Below are positions 1 to 5,287 of a DNA stretch of 7,227 nt, piece by piece. Below the pieces are notes generated by a model, which worked only from the letters and a program-made list of their open reading frames with translations, made no database searches and was not told the origin of the DNA. This DNA is from an uncultured bacterium (GTDB lineage: Bacteria > Actinomycetota > UBA4738 > HRBIN12). The first letter of the stretch is position 1. The number at the start of each line of letters is the position of its first letter. Where the stretch lies: the NCBI GenBank assembly GCA_937881155.1, contig CALGFI010000017.1, positions 1-7,227 on the forward strand. Direction: 5' to 3'. A program made the position numbers and the translations under genes.

Positions 1-815
1 TGAGCGAGGCCGGCGCAGCGAGCGTGCATTTCGAGGACCAGCTGGCGAGCGAGAAGAAGTGCGGACACATGGGCGGCAAGGTGCTCGTTCCGACGCGTCA
101 CTTCGAGCGGACGCTCGCCGCGGCCCGTCTCGCCGCCGATGTCCTCGGCGTTCCGACCGTCCTCGTCGCTCGCACCGACGCGCTCTCCGGTGCGCTCCTT
201 CAGAGCGACGTCGACGAACGCGACCGCGAGTTCCTCACCGGCGAGAGAACCTCGGAGGGTTTCCACCGTGTGTGCAACGGCATCGACGCCGCGATCGCGC
301 GCGGGCTCGCGTACGCGCGCCTCGCCGACGTGCTGTGGTGCGAGACCGCCACGCCCGACCTCGACGAGGCGCGCGCGTTCGCGGAGGCGATCCACGCCGA
401 GTTCCCCGGCAAGCTCCTCGCGTACAACTGCTCGCCGAGCTTCAACTGGCGCAAGCACCTCGACGAGGACGAGATCGCGATGTTCCAGCGCGAGCTCGCG
501 GCGATGGGCTACCGCTTCCTCTTCGTGACGCTCGCCGGGTTCCACGCGTTGAACGCGTCGGCGTTCGAGCTCGCGAACGGCTACGCCAGCGAGGGCATGC
601 CCGCGTACGTCCGGCTGCAGCAGCGCGAGTTCGAGCTTGAGGGGCTCGGCTACACCGCGACTCGCCACCAGACTGAGGTGGGGACCGGGTACTTCGACCG
701 GATCGCCAGGATCGTCTCGGGCGGAGATGCGTCCACGTTGGGGCTCCGGGGTTCCACGGAGGAAGCGCAGTTCGAGCCGGCGGAGTCACCGGCGCCGCGA
801 GCCGCGACGGCCTAG
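1..815 (+). CDS. aceA: Isocitrate lyase, C-terminal part (5' end outside window)
   Basis: This enzyme cleaves isocitrate to glyoxylate and succinate, the first step of the glyoxylate shunt that allows growth on acetate and fatty acids; it is cytosolic. The reading frame is open from base 3, so the gene begins before the window. About 270 residues are present. The catalytic motif KKCGH is at 54-68, with the active-site cysteine at 60-62. If that cysteine is near residue 190, as in characterised isocitrate lyases, roughly 170-180 residues are missing upstream. Further family motifs are GERT (240-251), WCET, the substrate-binding NCSPSFNW (426-449), TLAGFHALN, LQQREF and a C-terminal GSTEEAQF. 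After GSTEEAQF comes a short Pro/Ala-rich tail. The TAG stop overlaps the stop of the convergent minus-strand gene inside CTAG (812-815). No motif is missing in the visible part. Identification is by sequence recognition and is very secure. Confidence 0.96.
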   Translation, partial: SEAGAASVHFEDQLASEKKCGHMGGKVLVPTRHFERTLAAARLAADVLGVPTVLVARTDALSGALLQSDVDERDREFLTGERTSEGFHRVCNGIDAAIARGLAYARLADVLWCETATPDLDEARAFAEAIHAEFPGKLLAYNCSPSFNWRKHLDEDEIAMFQRELAAMGYRFLFVTLAGFHALNASAFELANGYASEGMPAYVRLQQREFELEGLGYTATRHQTEVGTGYFDRIARIVSGGDASTLGLRGSTEEAQFEPAESPAPRAATA

Positions 816-1120
816 GCGCGGATCGGCGGTTCGACGTCCGGCGGAGGGCCGGGCGGAGGCTCGGGGCTCGGCTGCGGCGGCTGGGGCTCGGGCGAAGGTT
901 CGGGCTGCGGGAACGGCTGCGGCGGTGTCGGTGACGGTGCCGGCGGATTCGGCTGCGGCGACGGTGCGGGTCCTGGTTCCGGCTCCGGGACCGGAGTCGG
1001 CTGTGGCTCCGGTCGCGGTGGCGGATGAGGCTGCGGCGCGGGATCCGGCTGCGGCATCGGTTCCGGCTGCGGCAACGGCTCCGGCTGTGGACTCGGTGGC
1101 GGCACCTCGAACCTGTTCAC
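812..1120 (-). CDS. Proline-rich (PxPx) low-complexity protein, unknown function
   Basis: I do not recognise this gene. It would encode 102 residues starting at GTG (1120-1118) with VNRFEVPPPSPQPEP. By my count 52 residues are proline, mostly at every second position from residue 7 to 99. The alternating residues are mainly Q, E and S, with single A, T, D, N, H, R, G, M, F, V and L. Such a chain should form an extended polyproline-II rod. There is no signal peptide or membrane segment. Its start overlaps the upstream zinc-ribbon stop as GTGA, the usual arrangement for translational coupling. It stops in a CTAG shared with isocitrate lyase. The A and T bases fall largely on codon position 2 of this frame (CAG, GAG, GAA, GAT, CAT), as expected of a real GC-rich gene, and all four proline codons occur. 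The six-base periodicity keeps several other frames open too, so a non-coding repeat remains possible. A frameshift fusion to the zinc-ribbon protein is another possibility. Confidence 0.6.
   Translation of the reverse strand: MNRFEVPPPSPQPEPLPQPEPMPQPDPAPQPHPPPRPEPQPTPVPEPEPGPAPSPQPNPPAPSPTPPQPFPQPEPSPEPQPPQPSPEPPPGPPPDVEPPIRA
824..1102. repeat. Six-base-period degenerate repeat (polyproline tract)
   Basis: The tract is built from degenerate six-base units. On the plus strand these look like ggctgc, ggctcg and ggttcc; on the minus strand they read as Pro-Gln, Pro-Glu or Pro-Ser codon pairs. Because the period is a multiple of three, frames on both strands stay open: Gly-rich and Ala-rich on the plus strand, Pro-rich and Ala-rich on the minus strand. 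The units are not identical, which argues against very recent slippage expansion and for constraint on the proline positions. Confidence 0.7.
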
Positions 1121-1365
1121 GGCTTAACCCCCGGATCGACGACGTCGTCAGACGTTCGACGTTCGACGTTGGGATCGTCTCGGGCGGCGTCGGCGAGACG
1201 GCCGACCTCGACCTCGTGACCACACGTGAACGTCACGACCTCACCGCTCTCGGGCGCCTGCTTCGGCGGATCGACGGGCGGGTGATGCTCGTCGTACGCG
1301 ATGTCGGTCAGAACACCGTTTCCGCAGATCGGACAGCGCAACCCTGCCTGGCGCATGGCTTCCAT
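1117..1365 (-). CDS. Small zinc-ribbon-like protein, unknown function
   Basis: This encodes about 82 residues from the ATG at 1365-1363 (MEAMRQAGLRCPICGNG). A CPIC knuckle lies at residues 11-14 and a CGH motif at 48-50, so Cys11, Cys14, Cys48 and His50 could bind one zinc ion. The linker between them is acidic and Pro/His-rich (YDEHHPPVDPP, residues 24-34). The C-terminal third is charged and probably disordered. No signal peptide or membrane segment is seen, so it is likely cytosolic. An in-frame TTG at 1404 would add 13 residues. I prefer 1365 because a TANNNT box lies 8 bases before it, while neither start has a clear Shine-Dalgarno sequence; ATG at 1356 is also possible. Its TGA overlaps the GTG of the proline-rich gene, so the two are probably one transcript. 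It is divergent from the aldolase gene at 1421. I do not recognise the family and assign no function; zinc binding is inferred from residue pattern only. Confidence 0.7.
   Translation of the reverse strand: MEAMRQAGLRCPICGNGVLTDIAYDEHHPPVDPPKQAPESGEVVTFTCGHEVEVGRLADAARDDPNVERRTSDDVVDPGVKP
1151..1171. repeat. Three tandem 7-bp units (gacgttc/g)
   Basis: Three consecutive copies of gacgttc, the last ending in g, lie inside the 3' part of the zinc-ribbon gene and encode part of its NVERRTS segment. A perfect 12-bp palindrome, gacgacgtcgtc (1138-1149), sits just to the left. The unit is not a multiple of three, so a copy-number change would shift the zinc-ribbon frame. Confidence 0.6.
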
Positions 1366-1373
1366 GATGCCGA

Positions 1374-1379
1374 AACGTA
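1374..1379 (-). promoter_or_regulatory. Possible -10 element for the zinc-ribbon gene
   Basis: The minus strand reads TACGTT, matching the actinobacterial TANNNT -10 pattern. Eight bases separate it from the ATG at 1365, so the transcript would have a leader of zero to two bases. No convincing -35 is visible. A match this short is weak evidence alone, and it lies inside the longer TTG-start version of the gene. Confidence 0.28.
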
Positions 1380-1408
1380 CCCGTGCGAGGACCACGGAAA
1401 CCAACCGT

Positions 1409-1414
1409 TAGCAT
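1409..1414 (+). promoter_or_regulatory. Putative -10 element of a leaderless promoter for the aldolase gene
   Basis: TAGCAT matches TANNNT. Exactly six bases (1415-1420) separate it from the ATG at 1421, which would place the transcription start on the A of the start codon. No Shine-Dalgarno-like sequence precedes that ATG, as expected for leaderless mRNA, which is common in actinobacteria. No good -35 is visible at the usual distance. Confidence 0.45.
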
Positions 1415-1420
1415 CCGCGA

Positions 1421-2284
1421 ATGCTGCACGGAGCGATCGCCGCCGCGGTGAGCCCGTTACGCGACGGCGGGTCGGCCGTCGACGACGGCGCGTTCGCGTC
1501 GTTCGTGCGGTTCCTCGCCGACGGCGGCGTCGACGGCGTGCTCGCGTGCGGGACGACCGGCGAGGGAATCCTGTTGACCGTCGATGAGCGCAAGCGCACG
1601 GCGGAGCGTTTCGTCTCCGCACGCCCTGACGGCTTCCTCGTCGCGGTTCACGCCGGTGCCCAGACGACGGATCACACCGTCGCGTTGTCCACGCACGCGA
1701 AGGAGATCGGAGCGGACGCCGTCGCGGTCATCGCTCCGCCGTACTTCCCGCTCGACGATGAGTCGTTGTTCGAACATCTCCGCGCCGCTGCCGATGCGTG
1801 CGCCCCGCTGCCGTTCTACCCATACGAGTTCGAGGCGCGCTCCGGATATCGAATCTCGGTCGCGGTGATCGAGCGCCTCCGGCAGACGACCACGAATCTC
1901 GCCGGCCTGAAGGTGTCGGATCGGCCGTTCGACAACGTTCGCCCGTATCTGATCGACGGACTGGATCTGTTCGTGGGGTCGGAACCACTCGTCCTGGACG
2001 GCTTGAGAGAAGGCGCCGCCGGTGCCGTCAGCGGACTGGCGACGGCGTTCCCCGAGATCGTCTCGGCGCTCGTGCACGAACGGAGCGACGAGGCTGACAA
2101 ACACGTGACGACGCTTCGCGAACTGCTCGCGCCGCCGATCCCGTTCATCTCAGCGATGAAGGAGATCCTCGGCGCCCGCGGCGTGCCGGTTCGGCCGGAC
2201 GTTCGCGCGCCCCTTCGCGCACTCACGCCGGTCGAGCGCCAAGGCGCCCTCGCTGCCGCACAGGCCGTCGGCGCGCTCAGCTGA
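1421..2284 (+). CDS. DapA/N-acetylneuraminate lyase family aldolase
   Basis: A 287-residue TIM-barrel class I aldolase or synthase of the dihydrodipicolinate synthase superfamily, which uses pyruvate or a related 2-oxo acid through a lysine Schiff base. The start MLHGAIAAAVSPL is the usual N-terminus. GTTGE is at residues 44-48, PPY at 106-108, the likely catalytic tyrosine is Tyr133 in PFYPYEF, and the Schiff-base lysine is Lys164 in LAGLKVSD. A GSEPLVLDGLREGAAGAVSG segment at 186-205 completes the barrel signature. True DapA enzymes have YN(I/V)P followed by an arginine that binds the second substrate; here Tyr133 is followed by PYEFEARSGY, so the arginine (Arg140) is displaced by about two residues. 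No lysine-biosynthesis gene is nearby. I therefore name the family, not dapA; sugar-acid or sialic-acid-type aldolases and dehydratases are alternatives. The gene is divergent from the zinc-ribbon gene and convergent with the HAD gene, with a 21-base gap. Confidence 0.92.
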   Translation: MLHGAIAAAVSPLRDGGSAVDDGAFASFVRFLADGGVDGVLACGTTGEGILLTVDERKRTAERFVSARPDGFLVAVHAGAQTTDHTVALSTHAKEIGADAVAVIAPPYFPLDDESLFEHLRAAADACAPLPFYPYEFEARSGYRISVAVIERLRQTTTNLAGLKVSDRPFDNVRPYLIDGLDLFVGSEPLVLDGLREGAAGAVSGLATAFPEIVSALVHERSDEADKHVTTLRELLAPPIPFISAMKEILGARGVPVRPDVRAPLRALTPVERQGALAAAQAVGALS

Positions 2285-2287
2285 GCG
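2274..2287. other. Perfect 14-bp palindrome over the aldolase stop, between convergent genes
   Basis: cgctcag is followed directly by its reverse complement ctgagcg, spanning the TGA at 2282-2284. As RNA it could fold into a 5-bp stem with an AGCT loop on either strand, 18 bases beyond the stop of the convergent HAD gene. There is no T-tract, so a terminator role is only a possibility; chance in GC-rich DNA is the alternative. Confidence 0.25.
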
Positions 2288-2305
2288 AGTGTCGACCAGA
2301 TGTCG

Positions 2306-3004
2306 CTAGTCGCCGAAGACGAGGGTGCTGATGTCGCTCAGGTGAGCGATGGTCGGCCCGGTCCATTCTTCCGCTTCGGGTCGAAGAGCCTCCATCTCGG
2401 CCTCCGCGGGGTCGCTGATCAGCACTGCGCACATGCCGATGGACGACGCGCCGGTGAGCTCGGCGTACGCGCCGTCGCCGACGTAGAGGCAGGCGTTCGG
2501 TTCGACGTGCAACCGTTCGGTCGCCGCGAGGTAGATCTCCGGCTCGGGCTTGCGCAGTCCGACCTCGCACGAGAAGACCTCGACGTCGATCAGCCCGGCG
2601 AGCGGCGACGCTCGCCACAGCGTTGGAGTATCCGGCGCGCACATGCTGATCATTGCGGTCGGCACGTCCCGTTCGCGGAGCTCCCGAAGGATCTCCTCGG
2701 CGCCGGGCCTAGGTACGAACCACTTGCGGTACAGCTCCGCTCGCGCCTCGAGCGCCTCGGCAACTTGCGCGTCCGTCGGCCACGCGCCCGCGCGCGCCGC
2801 GACCGTTCGGAGGTTTTCGTCGATGGCCCCCGCGGCGCCGGTCTGGCGCTCGATTGCGGTCGCGTGCCACGCGCCGGCGAACGCCTCGGGTTCGGCCTCC
2901 AGAACGGCCGCGGTGGTCTCCAGCCACTCATCCCAGTCCACGCGGGGGAACTCGTACACCAGCGTTCCGAACAGGTCGAAGACAACCGCGGCGAACCGGC
3001 TCAC
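2306..3004 (-). CDS. HAD-superfamily hydrolase-like protein with altered motif I
   Basis: A 232-residue protein from the GTG at 3004, with the Rossmann-like core of the haloacid dehalogenase superfamily (mostly phosphatases) and an all-alpha cap inserted after motif I. Motif I is VVFDLFGTL with the nucleophile at Asp10. The residue two positions on, normally the acid/base Asp of phosphatases, is Phe12. Motif II is Ser120 in AMISM, motif III Lys152 in GLRKPEPEIY, and motif IV Asp177 in YVGDGAYAE, where the usual second Asp is Glu182. L-2-haloacid dehalogenases have Tyr at the motif I position and an Asn after the motif II Ser; here that Asn is Met121, so dehalogenase activity is not clearly supported. 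The GTG overlaps the acetyltransferase stop as GTGA, which places it third in the operon; an in-frame ATG at 3016 would add four residues. Membership in the superfamily is sure, the substrate unknown. Confidence 0.88.
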   Translation of the reverse strand: MSRFAAVVFDLFGTLVYEFPRVDWDEWLETTAAVLEAEPEAFAGAWHATAIERQTGAAGAIDENLRTVAARAGAWPTDAQVAEALEARAELYRKWFVPRPGAEEILRELRERDVPTAMISMCAPDTPTLWRASPLAGLIDVEVFSCEVGLRKPEPEIYLAATERLHVEPNACLYVGDGAYAELTGASSIGMCAVLISDPAEAEMEALRPEAEEWTGPTIAHLSDISTLVFGD

Positions 3005-3537
3005 TCCCGCTTCCATTCCCGGTCGAGCAGCCCGTACACGACGAGGTCGTGGTAGCCGAGCGAGGTGCGGCCGGCCTCCCGCATGACGCCCTCTTCGGTG
3101 AACCCGAGCCGTTCGGGGATCGCCCGGCTGCGGGCGTTGTTCGGTGCGGCTCTGATCGTCACTCGATGAAGACCGAGCTCGCCGAACGCGTGGTCGATCA
3201 GCGCCCTGCACGCGCGCGTGACGAGCCCGCGCCCCTCGTGGGTCGACGAGATCCAGTAGCCGATCTCCGTGTCCCCGTGCAGCTCCTCCGGCCGCATCCC
3301 GATGCCGCCAACGTATGCGCCGTCGACGAAGACCCCGAGCGCGTCCAACCCGTCCGTCGCGATGTTCGCCTCGATGAACGAGCGCGTGGTCTCGACCGAG
3401 GCACCCTCGGCCCACGGCATCCATGGCTGGAGCCGTTCGCGCTCGCTCCCGACGATCGCGTAGATCTCCTCGGCGTCGGCAGGTTCGAGCTTCCTGACCT
3501 CGACGCCGTCACCGAGATCGAGGAACGGCGTGCTCAC
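3001..3537 (-). CDS. GNAT acetyltransferase, RimJ/RimL type
   Basis: A 178-residue single-domain GNAT enzyme that transfers acetyl from acetyl-CoA to an amine. The closest type is RimJ/RimL, which includes N-terminal acetylases of ribosomal proteins and many enzymes acting on other substrates. The N-terminus VEVRKLEPADAEEIY is typical. RLQPWMPWA follows at residues 35-43, GYWISSTHEGRG at 93-104 leads into the acetyl-CoA pyrophosphate loop (GRGLVT, 102-107), NNARSRAIPERLGF is at 133-146, and the C-terminus has YHDLVVYGLL. GTG at 3537 is chosen because it lies one base after the ligase TGA (3541-3539) and no ATG occurs before residue 40. The stop overlaps the HAD start. Co-transcription with the acyl-CoA ligase is very likely. 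Family assignment is strong; the acetylated target cannot be told. Confidence 0.93.
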   Translation of the reverse strand: MSTPFLDLGDGVEVRKLEPADAEEIYAIVGSERERLQPWMPWAEGASVETTRSFIEANIATDGLDALGVFVDGAYVGGIGMRPEELHGDTEIGYWISSTHEGRGLVTRACRALIDHAFGELGLHRVTIRAAPNNARSRAIPERLGFTEEGVMREAGRTSLGYHDLVVYGLLDREWKRE

Positions 3538-3538
3538 C

Positions 3539-5266
3539 TCAACCGCGCGCGCTCGTCGCGGACGCCCTCCGACGCTCCTCCTCCATCAGCACGCGACGAA
3601 GGACCTTGCCGATCATCGTCTCGGGGAGTGACTCGCGGATCTCGAGCTGCTTCGGGACGCGGTAGGCCGACAGGCCGTTCCCCGGATCGCGCGCCCAGTC
3701 GAGGATCTCCTGGGGCGTCGCGTGCTCGCCCTCCTTCAGCACCACGAACGCCTTCACGGCCTCGCCCGTCCGTTCGTCGGGAATGCCGATGACCGCAGCC
3801 TTCACCACCTTCGGATGACGGTAGAGCGCGTCCTCCACCTCGTTGGGATACACGTTGAACCCGGAGACGATGATCATCTCCTTCAGCCGATCGACGATGC
3901 GGAAGTAGCCGTCCTCGTCCATCGTCGCGACGTCGCCCGTGTGCAGCCACCCGTTCCGGATGGAGAGCGCCGTCTCCTCGGGGCGGTTCCAGTATCCGAG
4001 CATCACTTGCGGACCCTTCACACACAGCTCACCGCGCTCGCCGGCGGCGAGCTCTCGGTCCGGGTCGTCGAGGTCCACGATCCGGCAGTCCGTGTCGGGC
4101 ATCGGGAGCCCGATCGAGCCGACCTTGCGAACGCCCTTCAGCGGGTTCGCATGCGTTACCGGCGACGCCTCGGTGAGCCCGTAGCCCTCGACGAGAACCG
4201 CGCCGTGCGTGATCTGGGCGAACTTCTCGGCGACGGCCGCGGGGAGCGGGGCGGCCCCCGAGATCGACGCCGTCACCGAACGCAGGTCGAGCTTCGTCGC
4301 GAGTGGGGATTCGTTCAGCGCGGCGAAGAACCGTGGGACGCCCGGCACGAACGTCGGCTTCTCCTTGTCGATCTCCTCCATCACCAGGTGAAGGTCGCGG
4401 GGGTTCGGGATGGGGATCAGCTTGCCGGCGCGGAGGATCGCCACGTTCATCACGAGCATGCCGAACGAGTGGAAGAACGGGAGCGAGCCGAGCAGCGCCT
4501 CGTTGCCTTCGCCGATGCTCAGGTACGAGGCGCCCTGCATCGCGTTCGCCACGAGGTTCCGGTGCGAGAGCATCGCGCCCTTGCTCACGCCGGTCGTTCC
4601 CCCGGTATAGATGAACCCCGCCGGTTCGGTCTCCGGATCGACCTGCGCCGCGAGCGGAACCGCGCCGGCGGCGTTCATCCATGCCTCCCACCACAGCACA
4701 CGCGCGCCCTTCGGCACCGGAGGCCACGGCTTGCCCTGAGAGCGCTGCGTCTTGCGGAACTTCACGATCGGCGCGAGCTGTCGCTTGGGAAACGACATGT
4801 AGTCGTTCAGCCGCGCGACCACGACGGGCTCGAGGCCGACCGTCTTGAACACGTCGGCGAAGTCGTGATGGAGGAGATCGAGCACGATGGCCACCTTGGC
4901 GCCGGAGTCGCGCAGTTGGAACTCCATCTCCCGTTTCGTGTACAGGGGGTTGTTGCCGACAACGATCGCGCCGAGGCGCATGGTTGCGTAGTACGCGATC
5001 AGGTACTGCGGGCAGTTCGGCATCACGAGCGCCACGCGGTCGCCCCGGCCGACGCCGAGGCCGGCGAGCGCGGCCGAGCAGCGCTCGGTCTCGGCGAACA
5101 GCTCCGAGAACGTCAGCTTGCGGCCGAACCAGGCGATGGCCGGTGCGCGCGGGTACTTCCTCGCCGACGCCTCGAGCATGCCGAACACCGAGATGCGGGG
5201 GTATGGCTCGAGGGTCCGCGGAGCATCCGACGGGTAGCTCCTGAACCATGGGCGGTGACTGGTCAT
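3539..5266 (-). CDS. Long-chain fatty acyl-CoA ligase (FadD-type)
   Basis: A 575-residue ANL-superfamily adenylate-forming enzyme that activates a fatty acid with ATP and joins it to CoA, usually the entry step to beta-oxidation or lipid synthesis. From the ATG at 5266 it reads MTSHRPWFRSYP, the usual start of actinobacterial members; in-frame ATGs at 5278 and 5275 would add three or four residues. The adenylation-domain P-loop YTGGTTGVSKG is at 220-230, GYGLTEASP at 361-369, the ribose-binding HTGD at 442-445, and the acyl-CoA synthetase signature at 453-479 (GYFRIVDRLKEMI onward). The A10 catalytic lysine is Lys554 in MIGKVLRR. NNPLYTKREME at 105-115 is typical of long-chain enzymes. No transmembrane segment is evident. 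It heads the operon with the acetyltransferase and HAD genes and is head to head with the acylase. Family is certain; chain length is inferred from similarity. Confidence 0.95.
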   Translation of the reverse strand: MTSHRPWFRSYPSDAPRTLEPYPRISVFGMLEASARKYPRAPAIAWFGRKLTFSELFAETERCSAALAGLGVGRGDRVALVMPNCPQYLIAYYATMRLGAIVVGNNPLYTKREMEFQLRDSGAKVAIVLDLLHHDFADVFKTVGLEPVVVARLNDYMSFPKRQLAPIVKFRKTQRSQGKPWPPVPKGARVLWWEAWMNAAGAVPLAAQVDPETEPAGFIYTGGTTGVSKGAMLSHRNLVANAMQGASYLSIGEGNEALLGSLPFFHSFGMLVMNVAILRAGKLIPIPNPRDLHLVMEEIDKEKPTFVPGVPRFFAALNESPLATKLDLRSVTASISGAAPLPAAVAEKFAQITHGAVLVEGYGLTEASPVTHANPLKGVRKVGSIGLPMPDTDCRIVDLDDPDRELAAGERGELCVKGPQVMLGYWNRPEETALSIRNGWLHTGDVATMDEDGYFRIVDRLKEMIIVSGFNVYPNEVEDALYRHPKVVKAAVIGIPDERTGEAVKAFVVLKEGEHATPQEILDWARDPGNGLSAYRVPKQLEIRESLPETMIGKVLRRVLMEEERRRASATSARG

Positions 5267-5287
5267 GGCGCGCATCATTCCATCTGC

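Noticed and set aside
1138..1149. Perfect 12-bp palindrome gacgacgtcgtc as a possible operator
   Set aside because: It lies within the 3' end of the zinc-ribbon coding region, away from any start, and simply encodes Asp-Asp-Val-Val codons (GAC/GTC), which are naturally self-complementary.
709..1187. A 16-bp direct repeat (ggatcgtctcgggcgg at 709-724 and 1172-1187)
   Set aside because: Both copies sit in coding sequence of unrelated genes on opposite strands, with no other signs of a mobile element or attachment site. A short shared GC-rich string is the simpler explanation.
786..1223. Minus-strand Ala/Thr-rich open frame over the repeat tract
   Set aside because: It is an alternative register of the same repeat. 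It lacks the coupled start and puts A/T bases outside codon position 2, unlike the proline frame.
637..1587. Plus-strand open frame of 316 codons running from inside isocitrate lyase to inside the aldolase
   Set aside because: It crosses three better-supported genes, is Ala/Arg-rich and stays open only because of the six-base-period tract and high GC.
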